A stretch of 64,000 bases of DNA from Acanthosepion pharaonis (lineage: Eukaryota > Mollusca > Cephalopoda > Sepiida > Sepiidae), in NCBI GenBank assembly GCA_903632075.3, contig CAHIKZ030000391.1, positions 1,037,501 to 1,101,500 of the forward strand. The letters are read 5' to 3'. A model generated the notes under the pieces. That model ran no database searches and was not told the DNA's origin. It saw only the letters and a program-made list of their open reading frames with translations. A program made the translations under genes and the position numbers. Shown one piece after another: positions 40,205 to 51,979 of this stretch (positions are counted from its first letter, which is position 1; every line of letters starts with the position of its first letter).

Positions 40205-41055
40205 TACTAGCAGCATGGCCCGGCGTTGCCCGTGCTTGATTCAAAAATCGTACGACTCATACAGCAATCGCTATCATTTGCATTAAAATATTTTTGCCCT
40301 TCCTTGCCTTTAAAGGAGTGCCCTTTGCCGTGCTGGTGTTGCTACATGCCTTACTTCTTGCCTATCTCACACTGCGAATTTTTTCTAAGCTCTATATTAA
40401 ACACTAAATCTGTTACGAAAAAAGAACTAAACAAAATGAACACAAAACGATCAGCTTTAAAAAATGACTCGTAACTGGAAAAACCGAATGAAAAAAGAAT
40501 GTTAACAACAAATACTTTTTCATACCCAACCCAGTTCTGTAGAATCAGAATCAACGTTGAGTTTAAGCAAGCGAATGAGCCAACTGGAGTAAAGTGCTTT
40601 GCAGCTTTAATTTTTTTCCACTCGTGACGAATGCAGCTATCGATGTTTTTTTGCATACTAGCATGGCAGTTAACATTCGTGTCAGTCAGCTTTTGGCTCT
40701 CACGTTAGCCAATAGAATCTTCCTGCTTATTCGTGGCAGCCAGCTATAGGCTCTCACTCTATCAGGTAGAAAATGGCCGCAAACTACATGAAAATTGCCG
40801 TAGAAGTATGAAAAAATCGATTATTTCCACTATCGATGGGAGTTGGGAAATGCAAAGATGGTCTTCGCCTTCCCGCTAACATGGAGCGTGTGCATGTAAA
40901 TTTTGGTGCAAATCCGTCAAAAATTGCGGCCGTGCATTCGTTACTCACACACACACACACACGCACGCACGCACGCGCACACACACACACACACACACGC
41001 ACGCGCACGCACACACACACACACACACACATGCATCCTGTCTTTTATAGATAGA
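40205..41055 (+). repeat. Interspersed element with GGCGTTGCCCG head, copy 2
   Basis: Starts ACTAGCAGCATGGCCCGGCG TTGCCCGTGC and ends in a long (CA)n/(GCAC)n run (40,944-41,031), then GTCTTTTATAGATAGAGAT. It lacks the GAAGTTTTGTTGAAA tail seen in the 38-kb copies, so the interior differs. ORFs at 40,226-40,656 are not recognisable. Confidence 0.6.
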
Positions 41056-41209
41056 GATCTATAAAATGGAGGAGCTTGGGAATGGAATTTAAGCATAAGT
41101 ACGATATCCATTTACATTTCCTAAAACTGCGTATACATATATCCTGAATGTAGTTTAAATAAGCAGCATGTGTTTAATCAGAGACTGACGAATCCATTTC
41201 AAGATTATA

Positions 41210-41568
41210 CAGGTGACCCCAAAAAACGGGAATTATTGAAGTGCGTATTGCCAGACAAGTGGCAACACTGCGAGACAGTGATCTTGAACAAGTAAACATT
41301 TCGCCATTTAGAATTCAAGATGAAATTCAGAGTATCTCAGCTGAGATGTTGCAGCAGTCAATGAGGAATCTCAACAGCAGATTTCAAGAATGCATTCGTA
41401 AAGGAGGACGCCATCTACAGGACGTAATTTTTAAAAAATGAAAATTCCATCCTTGTTTCTTAAATGGCAAGTTTCAAGGTTTCAATTACTATGAATAAAA
41501 TATTTTTCTTCCATCACTCTTGGTTTTATTGGATTGTTAAAAAATTCCCCTTTTTTGGGGTCACCCTG
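41210..41568 (+). mobile_element. 359-bp MITE with intact TIRs and TA target duplication
   Basis: Left end CAGGTGACCCCAAAAAACGG GAATT, right end AATTCCCCTTTTTTGGGGTC ACCCTG: about 25-bp TIRs with one missing G and one mismatch. TA lies at 41,208-41,209 and 41,569-41,570. The interior carries the end of a transposase ORF. Confidence 0.9.
41241..41441 (+). pseudogene. C-terminal end of a Tc1/mariner-type transposase inside the MITE
   Basis: The frame (66 codons, GTG at 41,241) ends ISAEMLQQSMRNLNSRFQEC IRKGGRHLQDVIFKK then TGA. The pattern (M...M....R...C....G.HL.DIIF) is the extreme C-terminus of IS630-Tc1-mariner transposases, after the DDE core. No catalytic region is present, so the element is a deletion derivative of a longer transposon with the same ends. 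Confidence 0.6.
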
Positions 41569-41569
41569 T

Positions 41570-42545
41570 ACAATCAAAGTAATTAATTTTTGCTGTGTTT
41601 TTTTTATTTTTCGTTCATTTCTGGTCATCATTTTCAGCATAAAAACTTCAACAATTTCTCCTTTTGTTTCCTTTGCTAGTATATTGTCGTTGGTCCAACC
41701 TCAAATTTCTCAGTCAGGTACTTCACACTTACACCCCTGTCTAGTTTTCCAAGAATTTTGCCTTTAATGTTACATTGATAATCATGAATACTTTCTTTTT
41801 TTCTTTCCAATACCCATAAGGGCATCTGAAGAACTTCTTGAAATTTTGAATAATATCTTTACTGAGCACGAAGCATCTGGTAAGTAATCCATGAAAGAAA
41901 GTGTTGCGGTGACGACCACTAACAAAATAACTGGCGCCAAACTAAGCTACGTCTCTTGGCTTGGGAACCACCGCCCAGGGAAGATGTAGTCCCTTAACAC
42001 AGCTCCCCGTCACCTAGGAACATTCCCAGTGCTTTCGGAAATATTCTAATTGTGGCAGGTTATAGCAGATTTGGAAAAAACTTTTTTGGATTTTGGAGGT
42101 TTTCGGATGTGGGAATTTTGGATAAAGGATATTCAATCTATATTTCACTGTCTGGGAAAAAATAATCAATATATTGATGTATCCGGTCTATAAAATTTAG
42201 AAAAATAATAATATTAAGGGAGTAAAAAGTTTAAATGAAAAGACAGAAAAGGAGAAGAAGATATATTTGAAGCATCCGAAAAGATCAGTTAGTTAAATGC
42301 CATACGTGATACGCGATTGTGCTATCATGACTCTTTCGATTCATGACTTACTCTGCAGAACATTTTTCCCACAGGGGCTTGCTGTTCCTTTACGAGGTAG
42401 ACTTGTTATCAACCAAGACCAAAGAACCTACTCTGTTCTAATAACGAATCAGAAACGAAAAGATAGAACGCTGAAAAATTTGTTCAGAATAAAATTATTT
42501 CTATGAACATATTTCATCCTTTTCCACCTGAATGGCTGGGATGAG
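41570..42545. other. No gene recognised
   Basis: Includes a patch of higher GC at 41,905-42,035 (GGTGACGACCACTAACAAAA .. CAGCTCCCCGTCACC) that could be an unassigned retroposon. No other signal. Confidence 0.35.
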
Positions 42546-42760
42546 GAGTTATCATCATTTTTACTATTCTTATTCGGACTATTGTTTTCATATTTGCTGT
42601 TGTTTGCCACAATGTTTCTGCTGTTGTGCACCACAACCCTCTTTAGGTCTGTATCGATTTGGGTAACCTACCGATAATTCTGAACTGAACTCTTTATTTA
42701 ATCAACGGGGTATGACTGTTCATATTCCGCTGCTCATGTCTAGGGATATCTTGCCCATTT
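42545..42760 (-). mobile_element. SINE family C, strongly diverged
   Basis: Plus-strand order TATTCTTATTCGGACTATTG, TTGCCACAATGTTTCTGCTG TTGTGCACC, CTTTATTTAATCAACGGGGT and ATGACTGTTCATATTCCGC parallels the better copies at 62.3 and 17.8 kb (ATTCGGACTATTG .. TTTCGGCCGTT .. CTCACTGGGGTAGAC). Confidence 0.5.
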
Positions 42761-43479
42761 CTTATTTTTATTCTTATTCTTATTTAGTACTGTTTAGTTA
42801 TTGCTCTCCCGTTTTCTCCAAGTGCGAGTACACGCTGCCAAATCCAGGGATTAATTCCACTATTGGCAATTTGGTGATAAAATTCTTGTGAGGTCACACG
42901 TATAAATAATGTCAACAGTATTGCATTTTCTCTGCAGAATAGATAATTGCAAATGATAGACGTACCCCAAGGTAATATATGATAAAAAAGCGTTTAGTTC
43001 TGTTTTTAACATAGCTTAATCTATTCGTCTTACCACTGTCACTCTGGAGTTGAAACATTGCTTCTTTTCTACATAAGATATTGATTTGCTGATACGATGA
43101 AATCTGTGACGGACAAACGTCACAAAATTTAAATTGTCAGGAAAATATCAGTTCATTCTTATCTCTCTTGAAAGACATCTTTGATTAATGACCATAAATT
43201 CATCGGCGGATGACCTAGAGAAGCGAAAGCCATATAGTTTATCTGAAAGAATTCCTGTTCGTCAGAGTTCTAAAAACAGGAATTACTAAGAAGGATTCAC
43301 AACACTAGATGGCATCAAACAGGCAACCGTCTATTATTGAACGAGGCTGGAACAGGGTCAGTTTCAGAGTCATATTTCTTAAAGACAATTACTGGGAAAC
43401 CAGGAACCAATTCACAGTTCCAAATGGAATCTCAGGCAAATGTGGGACGAAAAACAAGACCTAACAAAGGGCGAAGAAA

Positions 43480-43665
43480 CTCATTGAGTCAACGCCCAGC
43501 TAACTAGAGGTGGTGTCTCTATAATGCATCGTTGAGAAGGCAACAGGAAACCACTCTACTGCCTATCCCAAGATAAATCATGGCTAACAACGGAGATTAT
43601 GAGGTGGAGAGCCATGGTCGCCTACGTCCTGAAAGGACATTGCACATAAAAAAGAAAGAAATGTC
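43480..43665 (+). pseudogene. RTE-like LINE tail within the left arm
   Basis: GGTGGAGAGCCATGGTCGCC TACGTCCTGAAAGGACATTG is the best-preserved copy of the family tail in the window. The upstream TGAGAAGGCAACAGGAAACCACTCTACTGCC has no visible RT frame. Confidence 0.6.
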
Positions 43666-43679
43666 GTACTAGGCAATTG

Positions 43680-44565
43680 TTCTCTCCAGAATCTATTTTC
43701 CATATTTATAAATCTACCATGCGACATTGTTTTGAATAATGCTGGCATATCTGGTTCTCCTGTTGGGTATATTTAGATATTCTTGATAAAATCCGAAGAA
43801 GAATCTGTAATGTTATTGTTCCTGACATGGCATCTCGGTTTTATTTCCTTTCCCGTCGTAACAGAGATTTCTTGCGCCATCTCTATAGATACATTCATGG
43901 TAATTGTTCTGATGACCTTTCCACTGTAGTTTATTGGGTTTTCATATTTAAATGTTGTTATTTTTATCTATCCCCCCACCGCCACCACCGAACAGACAAA
44001 TTGTAAATATGGGAACTAGATAGGTCTAAATAGAGACTAGAGGTATTAGGGTGACTGTAGTAAGAATGATAAGTAAAAATGTGTTGTTTGGGTGTAAGGA
44101 ATACTGTGATATGTTTGCATCAGTAATCATAGTTCGCTAATTTTAAGATGAGAAGACCACCACCGTTTGGTTTTTGTATCACATTTTTGTTTTATATAAA
44201 AATAAATATTAATTTCAGCTGTAACAACTAAACTTTAAAAATCTAAGCGCAATAATAGATTAACGGAAAAATCTCATCATTTTACAGTTGAAATGGCTAG
44301 ATAGAACCTAAGTTGCATGGGAAAAGTTTCTTTTATCGTACTTCTCGCCTGTGAAACATTCTGCAAGCTTCTTGCTTTACAGTCAACTTTGATATCCAAT
44401 AATACAAATGGAATATCAATCGTTATCTACTGTATTCTTAATTCTTATTCTTTTATTGTCCGCTATCCTTAATAGTAGTTTTTCTCTTATCGTTTAATAC
44501 ACAGTAACCCACTGCGTTATTGTGGCTTTAATGACTTGCTTGGGGTGAAATGATTATAAAAAATG
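43680..44565 (+). pseudogene. LINE 3' end (family of 29.4-32.9 kb) within the left arm
   Basis: Translates PESIFHIYKSTMRHCFE, then DKIRRRICNVIVPDMASRFY, then YRYIHGNCSDDLSTVV. It is followed by the decayed SHHFTVEMAR region and the 3' UTR ending TTGCTTGGGGTGAAATGATT. Stops and frame changes throughout. Confidence 0.8.
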
Positions 44566-45604
44566 GCAAAAGAAATTCCCAGATCATTGAATTTTATTTT
44601 CATGTTGCTAATTCACACTTCGAAATTTACCTATTCCCGTTTCAAAGAAAGATGAATTTTTTGTAACATTTCATAATCAATCTTTTTTTATTTCTTATGT
44701 TTCATTTTCTCCTTACCTTTTTTTCGCTGATAAGCCACTTTCTAATTTTAAAATGTATTTCAACGAAACAAATGGAGCAATTTATTTCCCGGCAAAATAA
44801 CTGATTTCCGTCTTCATTTACCTTGCACTTTTCTATTTTAGTCTGCCTTTTTAAAAATTATTCATTTCGCTTTCTCTCCTTTCAGACAAGTCAATTCGTC
44901 TATTTCTCCCTCCAGTTTTCTTTCGTAACTTAATTGTATCCATTTAACTTGGAAATGTCTTCTTTCTCTTCTGTCATTTTGATTTTCCCGCCATTTCCTC
45001 CTTCAATTAATTTTATTCATTCACTGCATGTTTAGTTTTCGTTCATGCTTTTATTTAATTCGTGCTAATTGATTCGTTCATCTCTTCCCTTTCCCAACAC
45101 TTTTGTTTGTTTTTTTGTTCTTTTCTTTTTCATTCCTTTCAGCATCTCTATTTTCCGGGTTTTTCTTCATCCCAATTTGTCCTCTCATATATATTGCTTC
45201 TGTTCGATTTCTTATTAAACTCTCATTAATTACAATTTGGTAAATTAAATATTTTCTTTTATTCTCTTATTACTTCTACATAATAAAAAGTAATAGGATA
45301 TGGTAATGCAACTGGCAGACACATACAAACACACACAGAGACACACTCACAAAAACGCACATGCAATGAATGTGGTTTAGAAATTTGGGACCCTGAGACC
45401 TAATTAAGAACTGAATTTCACTAGAAGTCATGATTATTAATAAAATCTAGAGTAAGTGCATTGACTAGAAATATATATATTTTTTATTGGAAAAGAAATA
45501 TTTGTATACAACATATCTATCAGCAAGCCAACTTGGAATGAATATGTGACACATAGACGATTAAAAAGCATCAATTCCACGCATGAATAAGACAAGGAAC
45601 ACTA

Positions 45605-45900
45605 GGTTACTGAGTGTTAGAGAATATGAGAAAAAGTACTATTAAAGAGAGAGGGCAATAAAAGAATTAAGAAGACAGAAGATAACGATTGACATTACAT
45701 TTAAATTTTTGCATATCAAATTTGACTGGGAAGCAAGAATTCACAATAGAATTACACAAGCAAAAAAATAATAAAAGAAACTGTTAACATAGAACTCCAA
45801 ACGTAAAACGTTGAGACTACCGCTAATCTATTACTGCGATAGTGTGTAAAAATAAGTGTAGGTTCTACAGAGGAAAGTGATATTTATTTATTTCTCTAAC
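45605..45900 (-). pseudogene. Third LINE 3' end, between the arms
   Basis: On the minus strand it matches the LINE UTR segment at 44,230-44,510 and is direct to 49,250-49,560: GAGAATATGAGAAAAAGTAC, AGATAACGATTGACATTACA, TATCAAATTTGACTGG, TTGAGACTACCGCTAATCTA, TGTGTAAAAATAAGTGTAGG. It abuts the inner end of the left arm. Confidence 0.8.
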
Positions 45901-46706
45901 ATTCAGTAACCTCTTGCATCCTAGCGTCCAAAGGCACTTCTCCATTGGGTACACCGCCAACGCTAGCGATGAAATCTAGATAACAGCACAGATCAAAACA
46001 ATGGCACAACGAACCATTAATCTATTTGTTTTATCTATATGGTCATATACACTTCTTTAGAACCTATTCATGTATTGATATATACATGAGATCATTTATT
46101 TAAATTGAAAATAAATGTTAAAATATTTTGTTTTGTTTGTAGGTTACAACATGTGTGATTATGTATAGATATGCTGGTGTGTATGTGTGTATATACTTAT
46201 GTGATACAGAAAATCTTCACATATACATCGGCAGTATGAATTGGCTGGATTTTAAGTTTAGATCATACCGTTTTTTATTTTTTTTTGCGTAGTGTTACCA
46301 CAAATGTATCCACACGTTTCCGGTGCCTCTTTTTTTTTTTTTTTTTTTTGTTCAGCGAATCGGTAGCGAATTATGCATCGAAAAATAATTTAAATTTATT
46401 TGTATCTCACTCATTAAAACCGTTATTTAACTCCTCTCTTTAAAACTTCTCTCACTTAAATTTTAATCCCCACCTTCACCTTTAGGCCTTCCTGTTCTTC
46501 TTTCTTATGTTACACCCTCTCTCTCGAGCTTTCATACATTTCCCTCTCACACTTGATATTCCTACATATACACTCTCACTAAAATTTTGTTTTTTATACC
46601 CTTAGTTATATTTTACGATTTCTCAGGAATTTGAAGGTGTGATGAATTGGATCGTGATTACGATTCCAATTTAATAAATTAAAATCATGTAATATTAGTG
46701 TTTAAG

Positions 46707-46752
<46 letters not shown>

Positions 46753-47230
46753 TATATAATTTATGCAAATTTAGGTAATCCGTATGGGTAGACCTGAGGA
46801 GGATGATATCCAGAGAGCTCAATGTAAAATTCAGAGCAGATATGTTTGAATAAAAGACAGACCACGTTAAGATTCCATGTAATAAGATATTTCACCATAA
46901 CCCCTTTAACAGGGTTCTGGATCATCAGACTTTACTTCCAAAAGCTGAAATGAAAAATGAAAAGAAATTCACACGTTTTTTACAGACCTCATCAAGTATA
47001 CGCAAAGTTAAAGAAGTGAGGAAGTGAGGTGGGAGAGAGGATATGAGTGTGTCATATGTATCATTTTAGTTTCCTATTTTAACCCCAGTGTATCGGCTGG
47101 ATGTTGCTCAAATTTAACGCGTCTCGTCTCTAGATAAAGGTGGTTAAGGGGTGAGCGATAAAACTACATTAAAGGGAGACGTTACAATAACCCCAATAAA
47201 TTACACGACAGGTTTCATTCAAATTCTTAG
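45900..47230. other. Spacer of the inverted duplication; no gene recognised
   Basis: AT-rich with a T28-type homopolymer at about 46,330-46,358, pyrimidine-rich 46,430-46,570 and (TA)n at 46,711-46,760. Confidence 0.5.
46711..46760. repeat. (TA)n microsatellite
   Basis: Uninterrupted TA run followed by GATATATAAT. Confidence 0.95.
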
Positions 47231-47231
47231 A

Positions 47232-47233
<2 letters not shown>

Positions 47234-47274
<41 letters not shown>
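47234..47274. repeat. (TA)n microsatellite
   Basis: TA run at the edge of the deleted transposon copy 2. Confidence 0.95.
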
Positions 47275-47276
<2 letters not shown>

Positions 47277-48110
47277 GCTTTGAACTGGTTTGTCTTGGAA
47301 ATGATTAAAGATATCTTACTAGTATTCTCTGAGCTTTTTATAACACTTGTGTACTCTAATTAGAGCAATACGAATATATACTCCCCAAGCTTAACAGAGG
47401 AATCGTGATGAAATCAACCATGAACTAAATTGACATGCTTATCATAAATTAATCCTTGGAAAGGATCGGAAACTCATGAAGTACTGAAATTAATTCAAAT
47501 ATATATATACAATATTGCTGGATCATTTTCCGACATATTCAAGATGATCTTCGCCCTCTCTAAACTTCTTTCTTGGTGTAACATGTTCCCTCACACGTTT
47601 CACGTAAGATTTCATTTTCAAGTCTTTTTCCATTGCTATTTGGACTGTCATCGGTAAAACTCCTCACTCACGTGACACACGATTTATGGATTGAGTTGGA
47701 TCTTTTCTAATTGGTCTCTTTAGTTTTCAGTTCAAATTATGATTTCTCTTCCTGTTGTGAACACCTGATCTAGTTTTCCTGCCTAATGTTCCTTTTTTTT
47801 AAAACTTATTCACCGTTTTCTTCATGCTTCTTGAATGGAATTTTAAGATGGAAATCAGAGTATGCATGTCGGTAGTATTACTGATAGTCTGAACGATCTT
47901 TTTCCTTTAACAATTGCTCAGTTTGGAAAATATAGTAGGACTGAGACAAAACCATTTTGACCTGTTTTGTTTCTAGTCGAATAGCTAAAACGGTTTTATC
48001 TGAAAATCTGGTAAAAAAGAAACTCAATTAGTTTAGTGCTTTTTTAGATATCAAACATTTTTTTTTTGGAATGGACAATTATGCTGTTACATGGTTTGGA
48101 AAATTTTATG
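47275..48110 (-). mobile_element. Deleted Tc1/mariner-type element, copy 2
   Basis: Same sequence order as 23,150-23,900: GGAAATGATTAAAGATATCT, TTAACAGAGGAATCGTGATG, CAAGATGATCTTCGCCCTCT, TTATGGATTGAGTTGGATC, CTTCCTGTTGTGAACACCTG, ending GGACAATTATGCTGTTACAT. The catalytic core is missing at the same place as in copy 1. It carries a small extra segment near 47,480-47,535. The left end is replaced by (TA)n. Confidence 0.75.
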
Positions 48111-48199
48111 ACGATGCCCTCTAAATCGGGTGTAATATAAAGTTCAAAATAGTCCAAAAGGGAAGTACCATTCTAGGCTGAGTAATGTTGTACCCCTGA

Positions 48200-50410
48200 T
48201 CGTATTTGTGTCTGGAATTCATGCTTTTTAAACGGCCATATGCAACATTCCTTGCAAGGTGGCTTGCACGTAGATATATTGTATACAAATATTTATTTTC
48301 CAATAAAATTAGTATTGTTATTCAAAGCACTTACACCGGATTTGTTTAATAGTCCTAACTTCTAGAGAAATTCAGCGCTTAATTAGGAGTCAAGGTTCAA
48401 TATTTTTGAACCACATTTATGTTTATATGCGTTTTTGTGTGTGTCTGTTTGTGTTTGCGTGTGTGTGTCTTATCACTTTTTATTTTGTAGAAGTGATAAA
48501 AGAAAAAAAGAAAAATAAATTAATTTAATAAATTGTAATTAAAGAGAGTTTAATCGAACAAAAGCAACATATATGAGAGGACAAATTGGGATGTAGAAAA
48601 ACCCAGAAAGGAGAGATGCTGAAAGAAATGAAAAAGGAAATAAAGAAAGTTTTGGCAAGAAGAAGAGATGAACGAATCAATTAGAACGAATTAAATAAAA
48701 AGCGGGAACGAAAACTAAACATGCAGTGAATGAATAAAATTAATTGAAGGAGGAAATGGCGGGAAAATCAAAATGACTGAAGAGAAAGAAGACATTTCCA
48801 TGTTAAATGAATACATGTAACTGCCGAAAGAAAACTGGAGGGAAAAATAAACGAACTGAATTGTTTGAAAGGAGAGAAAACGACATGAATAATTTTTAAA
48901 AAGGCAGAATAAAATAGAAAAGTGCAAGGTAAATGGAGACGAAAAGCGGTTATTTTGCCGAGAAATATTTTTTTTTACATTTGTTTCGTTGAAAGGATGT
49001 TTAAAATTAGAGAGTGGCTTATCAGCGAAAAAAAAAAAAGGTAAAGAGAGAATGAATGCAAAAAATAATATATTAATTATTAAATGTTACAAAAAAAATT
49101 TCATGTTTCTTTGAAAAAGAAATGGTAAAACATCGAGCTGTAAATTCATCATATGCAAATAAAATTCAATTATCTGGTAAATTTCTTTTGCCATGTTTTA
49201 TAATCATTTTACCCCAAGCAATTCAATAAAGACACTATGACGGAATGGGTTACTGTGTATTAGAGAATATGAGAAAAAAGTACTATTAAGAAGAGAGGAC
49301 CATAAAAGAATAAGAATTAAAAAGACAGTAGATAACGATTGACATTGCATTTAATTTTTTGGATATCAAATTTGACTGGAAAGAAAGAATCCAGAATAGA
49401 TTTCCACAAGAAAAAATATGATAAAAAAAACTAAAAAAAAAAACTGTTAACATAAAATTCAAACGTAAAATGTTGAGACTACCTCTAATCTATTAATGCG
49501 CTTATGTGTAAAAATAAGTGTAGGATCTACAGCGGAAAGTGATATTTATTTTGATATAAGAGAAAAGTGTTGGACAAGGACAAAAAAAGTGGAGATAGCC
49601 GAAGGTGTTTTTTAATCTATTTCATGTTAAAACTAGCTAGCCAGGATTACCGATCCAAACATTGCACAGCATTCTTAACACCAAAACAACACGTTTTTAC
49701 TTACCATTCTTACTAAAGCTACCATAATACCTCAAGTCTCTATTTAGTCCTATCTAGTTCCCATATTTACAATTTGTCTGTTCGGCGGTGGGGGAGATAA
49801 AAATAACATTTAAATATGAAAACCCAATGAACTACAGTATTCATCAGAACAATTGCCATGAATGTATTTATAGAGATGGGAAAGGGAATAAAGCTGAGAT
49901 GCCATGTCAGGACCAATAACATTGCAGATTCTTCTTCGTTTTTTATCAAGAATATCTTAATATGCTTAAAAGGAAACCCAGCCTAGATATGACAGCATTA
50001 TTCAAAATAAGGACCTATAAATATGTAAGATTACTTCTAGAGAGCAAATTTGCCTATTATGCCATAGTGAACCAACTTTCTTAACTGACGACTTAGCAAT
50101 TGATTAGTAGCACACAAATGAAAATCTTACGCTGAAATGACGCACTAAGAGGCAAGAAAATACCGTTATCAGGCCCACCTTTGCCTGACTTTTCATTCTG
50201 GCTAGGTCCATGGTTCCCGCTATCATCCCCAAAATCCACACAAAGCATGTAGACCCGTTTTTTTTTTTGTCCTTAAGAAATATTACTCTGAAACTGGCCC
50301 AGTTCTAGATTCGTTCTATAGTACAAGTTTGTCTGCTTGATGCTATCTAGATTGTTGTGAATCCTTCTCTGTAGTTACTATTCTTTAAGTCGTGTAAAAT
50401 TACTTCTGAT
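48200..50410 (-). repeat. Right arm of the large inverted duplication
   Basis: The reverse complement is colinear with the left arm across its outer block (50,260-50,410), LINE end (49,200-50,060) and inner block (48,200-49,190). Long identical words are visible, for example GGAAATGGCGGGAAAATCAA (48,755) and AAACTAAACATGCAGTGAAT (48,712). The arms also differ by numerous substitutions and indels, so the duplication is not recent. Confidence 0.85.
49200..50060 (-). pseudogene. LINE 3' end within the right arm
   Basis: Minus strand translates around FLIKNEEESAMLLVLTWHLS in one frame. In the correct mixed frames it reads ..KRRRICNVIGPDMASQLY.. and YKYIHGNCSDEYCSSLG. The UTR reaches TTGCTTGGGGTAAAATGATT near 49,200. 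Counterpart of 43,680-44,565. Confidence 0.75.
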
Positions 50411-50429
50411 AAGTTTTATACTTTGCTTA

Positions 50430-50520
50430 GGTTCTAGAATAGACTTTTGCGCTGTTCGGATTTTTCTAAGATCATCTTCAGGGGGTAAATTTCAAAGACA
50501 AACTTATTGTAACTGCAATA
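50430..50520 (-). repeat. Short dispersed repeat, inverted relative to 50,695-50,830
   Basis: Minus strand reads AATGCAGATTTTATTGCAGT, TACAATAAGTTTGTCTTTGA and CCCCTGAAGATGATCTTAGA. The sequence at 50,700 gives the same order in plus orientation. Confidence 0.7.
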
Positions 50521-50694
50521 AAATCTGCATTCCATTATGAGTGTGCCATTTAATGCCATTTTACATTTCTACCAATTTCCGGTCAGCTCCCTTAAATTGA
50601 ACCACTTGTTGCTTAAAAATCACAATAAATAGAACAGATATATTTACCATTTCAAAGTAACTGTAACAACGCGATCGAGTGTGTTTTTAAAAAT

Positions 50695-50830
50695 CTCCAT
50701 CACAACGGAATTCAGATTTTATCGCAGTTACAATAACTTTGTCTTTGTAATTTACTACTGAAGATGATCTTAAAAAGATTGAAAGTGGTTGGGTTCGAAA
50801 AAACTACGGTGTCTTCCTTCATGAATTTCT
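50695..50830 (+). repeat. Short dispersed repeat, plus copy
   Basis: ATCACAACGGAATTCAGATT, TTATCGCAGTTACAATAACT, TACTGAAGATGATCTTAAAA and AGATTGAAAGTGG. The (C)CTGAAGATG..AAAGATTGAAA end resembles the tail of the Penelope-like remnant at 34.07 kb. Confidence 0.6.
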
Positions 50831-50915
50831 TCTTCACATCAAGGAACTGATTAAGCAAATATATATATATATACTGTGACTACTTATTTTTATCCTGAGC
50901 TTTTCTAGTCTCTTA

Positions 50916-50918
<3 letters not shown>

Positions 50919-50991
<73 letters not shown>

Positions 50992-51031
50992 ATTCAGGAA
51001 ACATATTTGAATGAAGATAAGCTGCATAAAT

Positions 51032-51083
<52 letters not shown>
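50919..51083. repeat. Two long (TA)n arrays
   Basis: TA runs at 50,919-50,990 and 51,038-51,083, separated by 48 bases. Confidence 0.95.
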
Positions 51084-51089
<6 letters not shown>

Positions 51090-51143
51090 GTGTGTTATCC
51101 ACAGTAGAAAACGCGTATGTTATTTATAGTTGAACATCCTACT

Positions 51144-51149
51144 CGCACA

Positions 51150-51184
<35 letters not shown>

Positions 51185-51235
51185 ACATACATACATACAT
51201 ACATACATACATACATACACACACACATACAATAT
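51144..51235. repeat. (CA)n and (CATA)n microsatellite
   Basis: AC run at 51,147-51,184, then CATA repeats at 51,185-51,219, then ACACACACATAC. Confidence 0.95.
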
Positions 51236-51587
51236 TGAGTGTTGTTTTTTGTTTTTTTTATTAATAATAGTTCTATCATCTTTAGCTTTTCTTTCAGCCA
51301 ACACTCAATAATATCAAATATGAACACAGCGACAATGTTCTGGCCGCCTTTGGAAAAGAAAACATTTCTATAATTCTCGATAAAACAATGCATATAATTC
51401 ATTTAGAAGTAAAACTAAAATCATCCTTGATAATGGCTACAAGTATAGCTGAAAGCGCTCGGAGATACAAAACTTTTCGACAATTTCTACACAATTTACT
51501 CCCAGAAAAGAAGAACATTATAAGAAAAATTAAATAAAAAAACTTTTTTAATGAAACTTGTATAAAAAAGGGAATGCCCAAATGCAC

Positions 51588-51590
<3 letters not shown>

Positions 51591-51662
<72 letters not shown>
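51591..51662. repeat. (TA)n microsatellite
   Basis: Uninterrupted TA run of about 72 bases. Confidence 0.95.
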
Positions 51663-51665
<3 letters not shown>

Positions 51666-51979
51666 TCATATACTTAGAATTACTACATGATATTTACAGT
51701 AGAAAAAATGAAACACCTGCATTTCCAGACAGCCAGTGATATAATACTTGACAAAAATATTTGTCTAGACAGAAGATAATGATAAATTGAAAATGAGAAT
51801 TCTTTCTGCATTGGTCTCTCAGTGATATTTATTTAACCCTCTTAAGTGATTCATCAGTGTTAGTTGTATGAGTTAAAGATATTTCGCCTCTCATTCGAAA
51901 CTAGTTTCTTCATTTTTGCACCCTCGGTAATTTTATTGCCTATTGTATAGTCGCCGATAAAAGAAAAAAAAGAGTTCTG

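Larger units (their letters stand above)
43265..45590 (+). repeat. Left arm of a large inverted duplication
   Basis: Inverted, colinear similarity with 48,200-50,410. Outer block: AAGGATTCACAACA .. TAGATGGCATCAAACAG .. CAGTTTCAGAGTCATATTTC. Middle: LINE 3' end. Inner: CTTGCACTTTTCTATTTTAG, ATTTTGATTTTCCCGCCATT, TCCTTCAATTAATTTTATTC, ATTCACTGCATGTTTAGTTT and GAAATATTTGTATACAA. Left-only sequence at 43,415-43,660 is an RTE-like tail inserted after (or lost from) the other arm. Confidence 0.85.
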
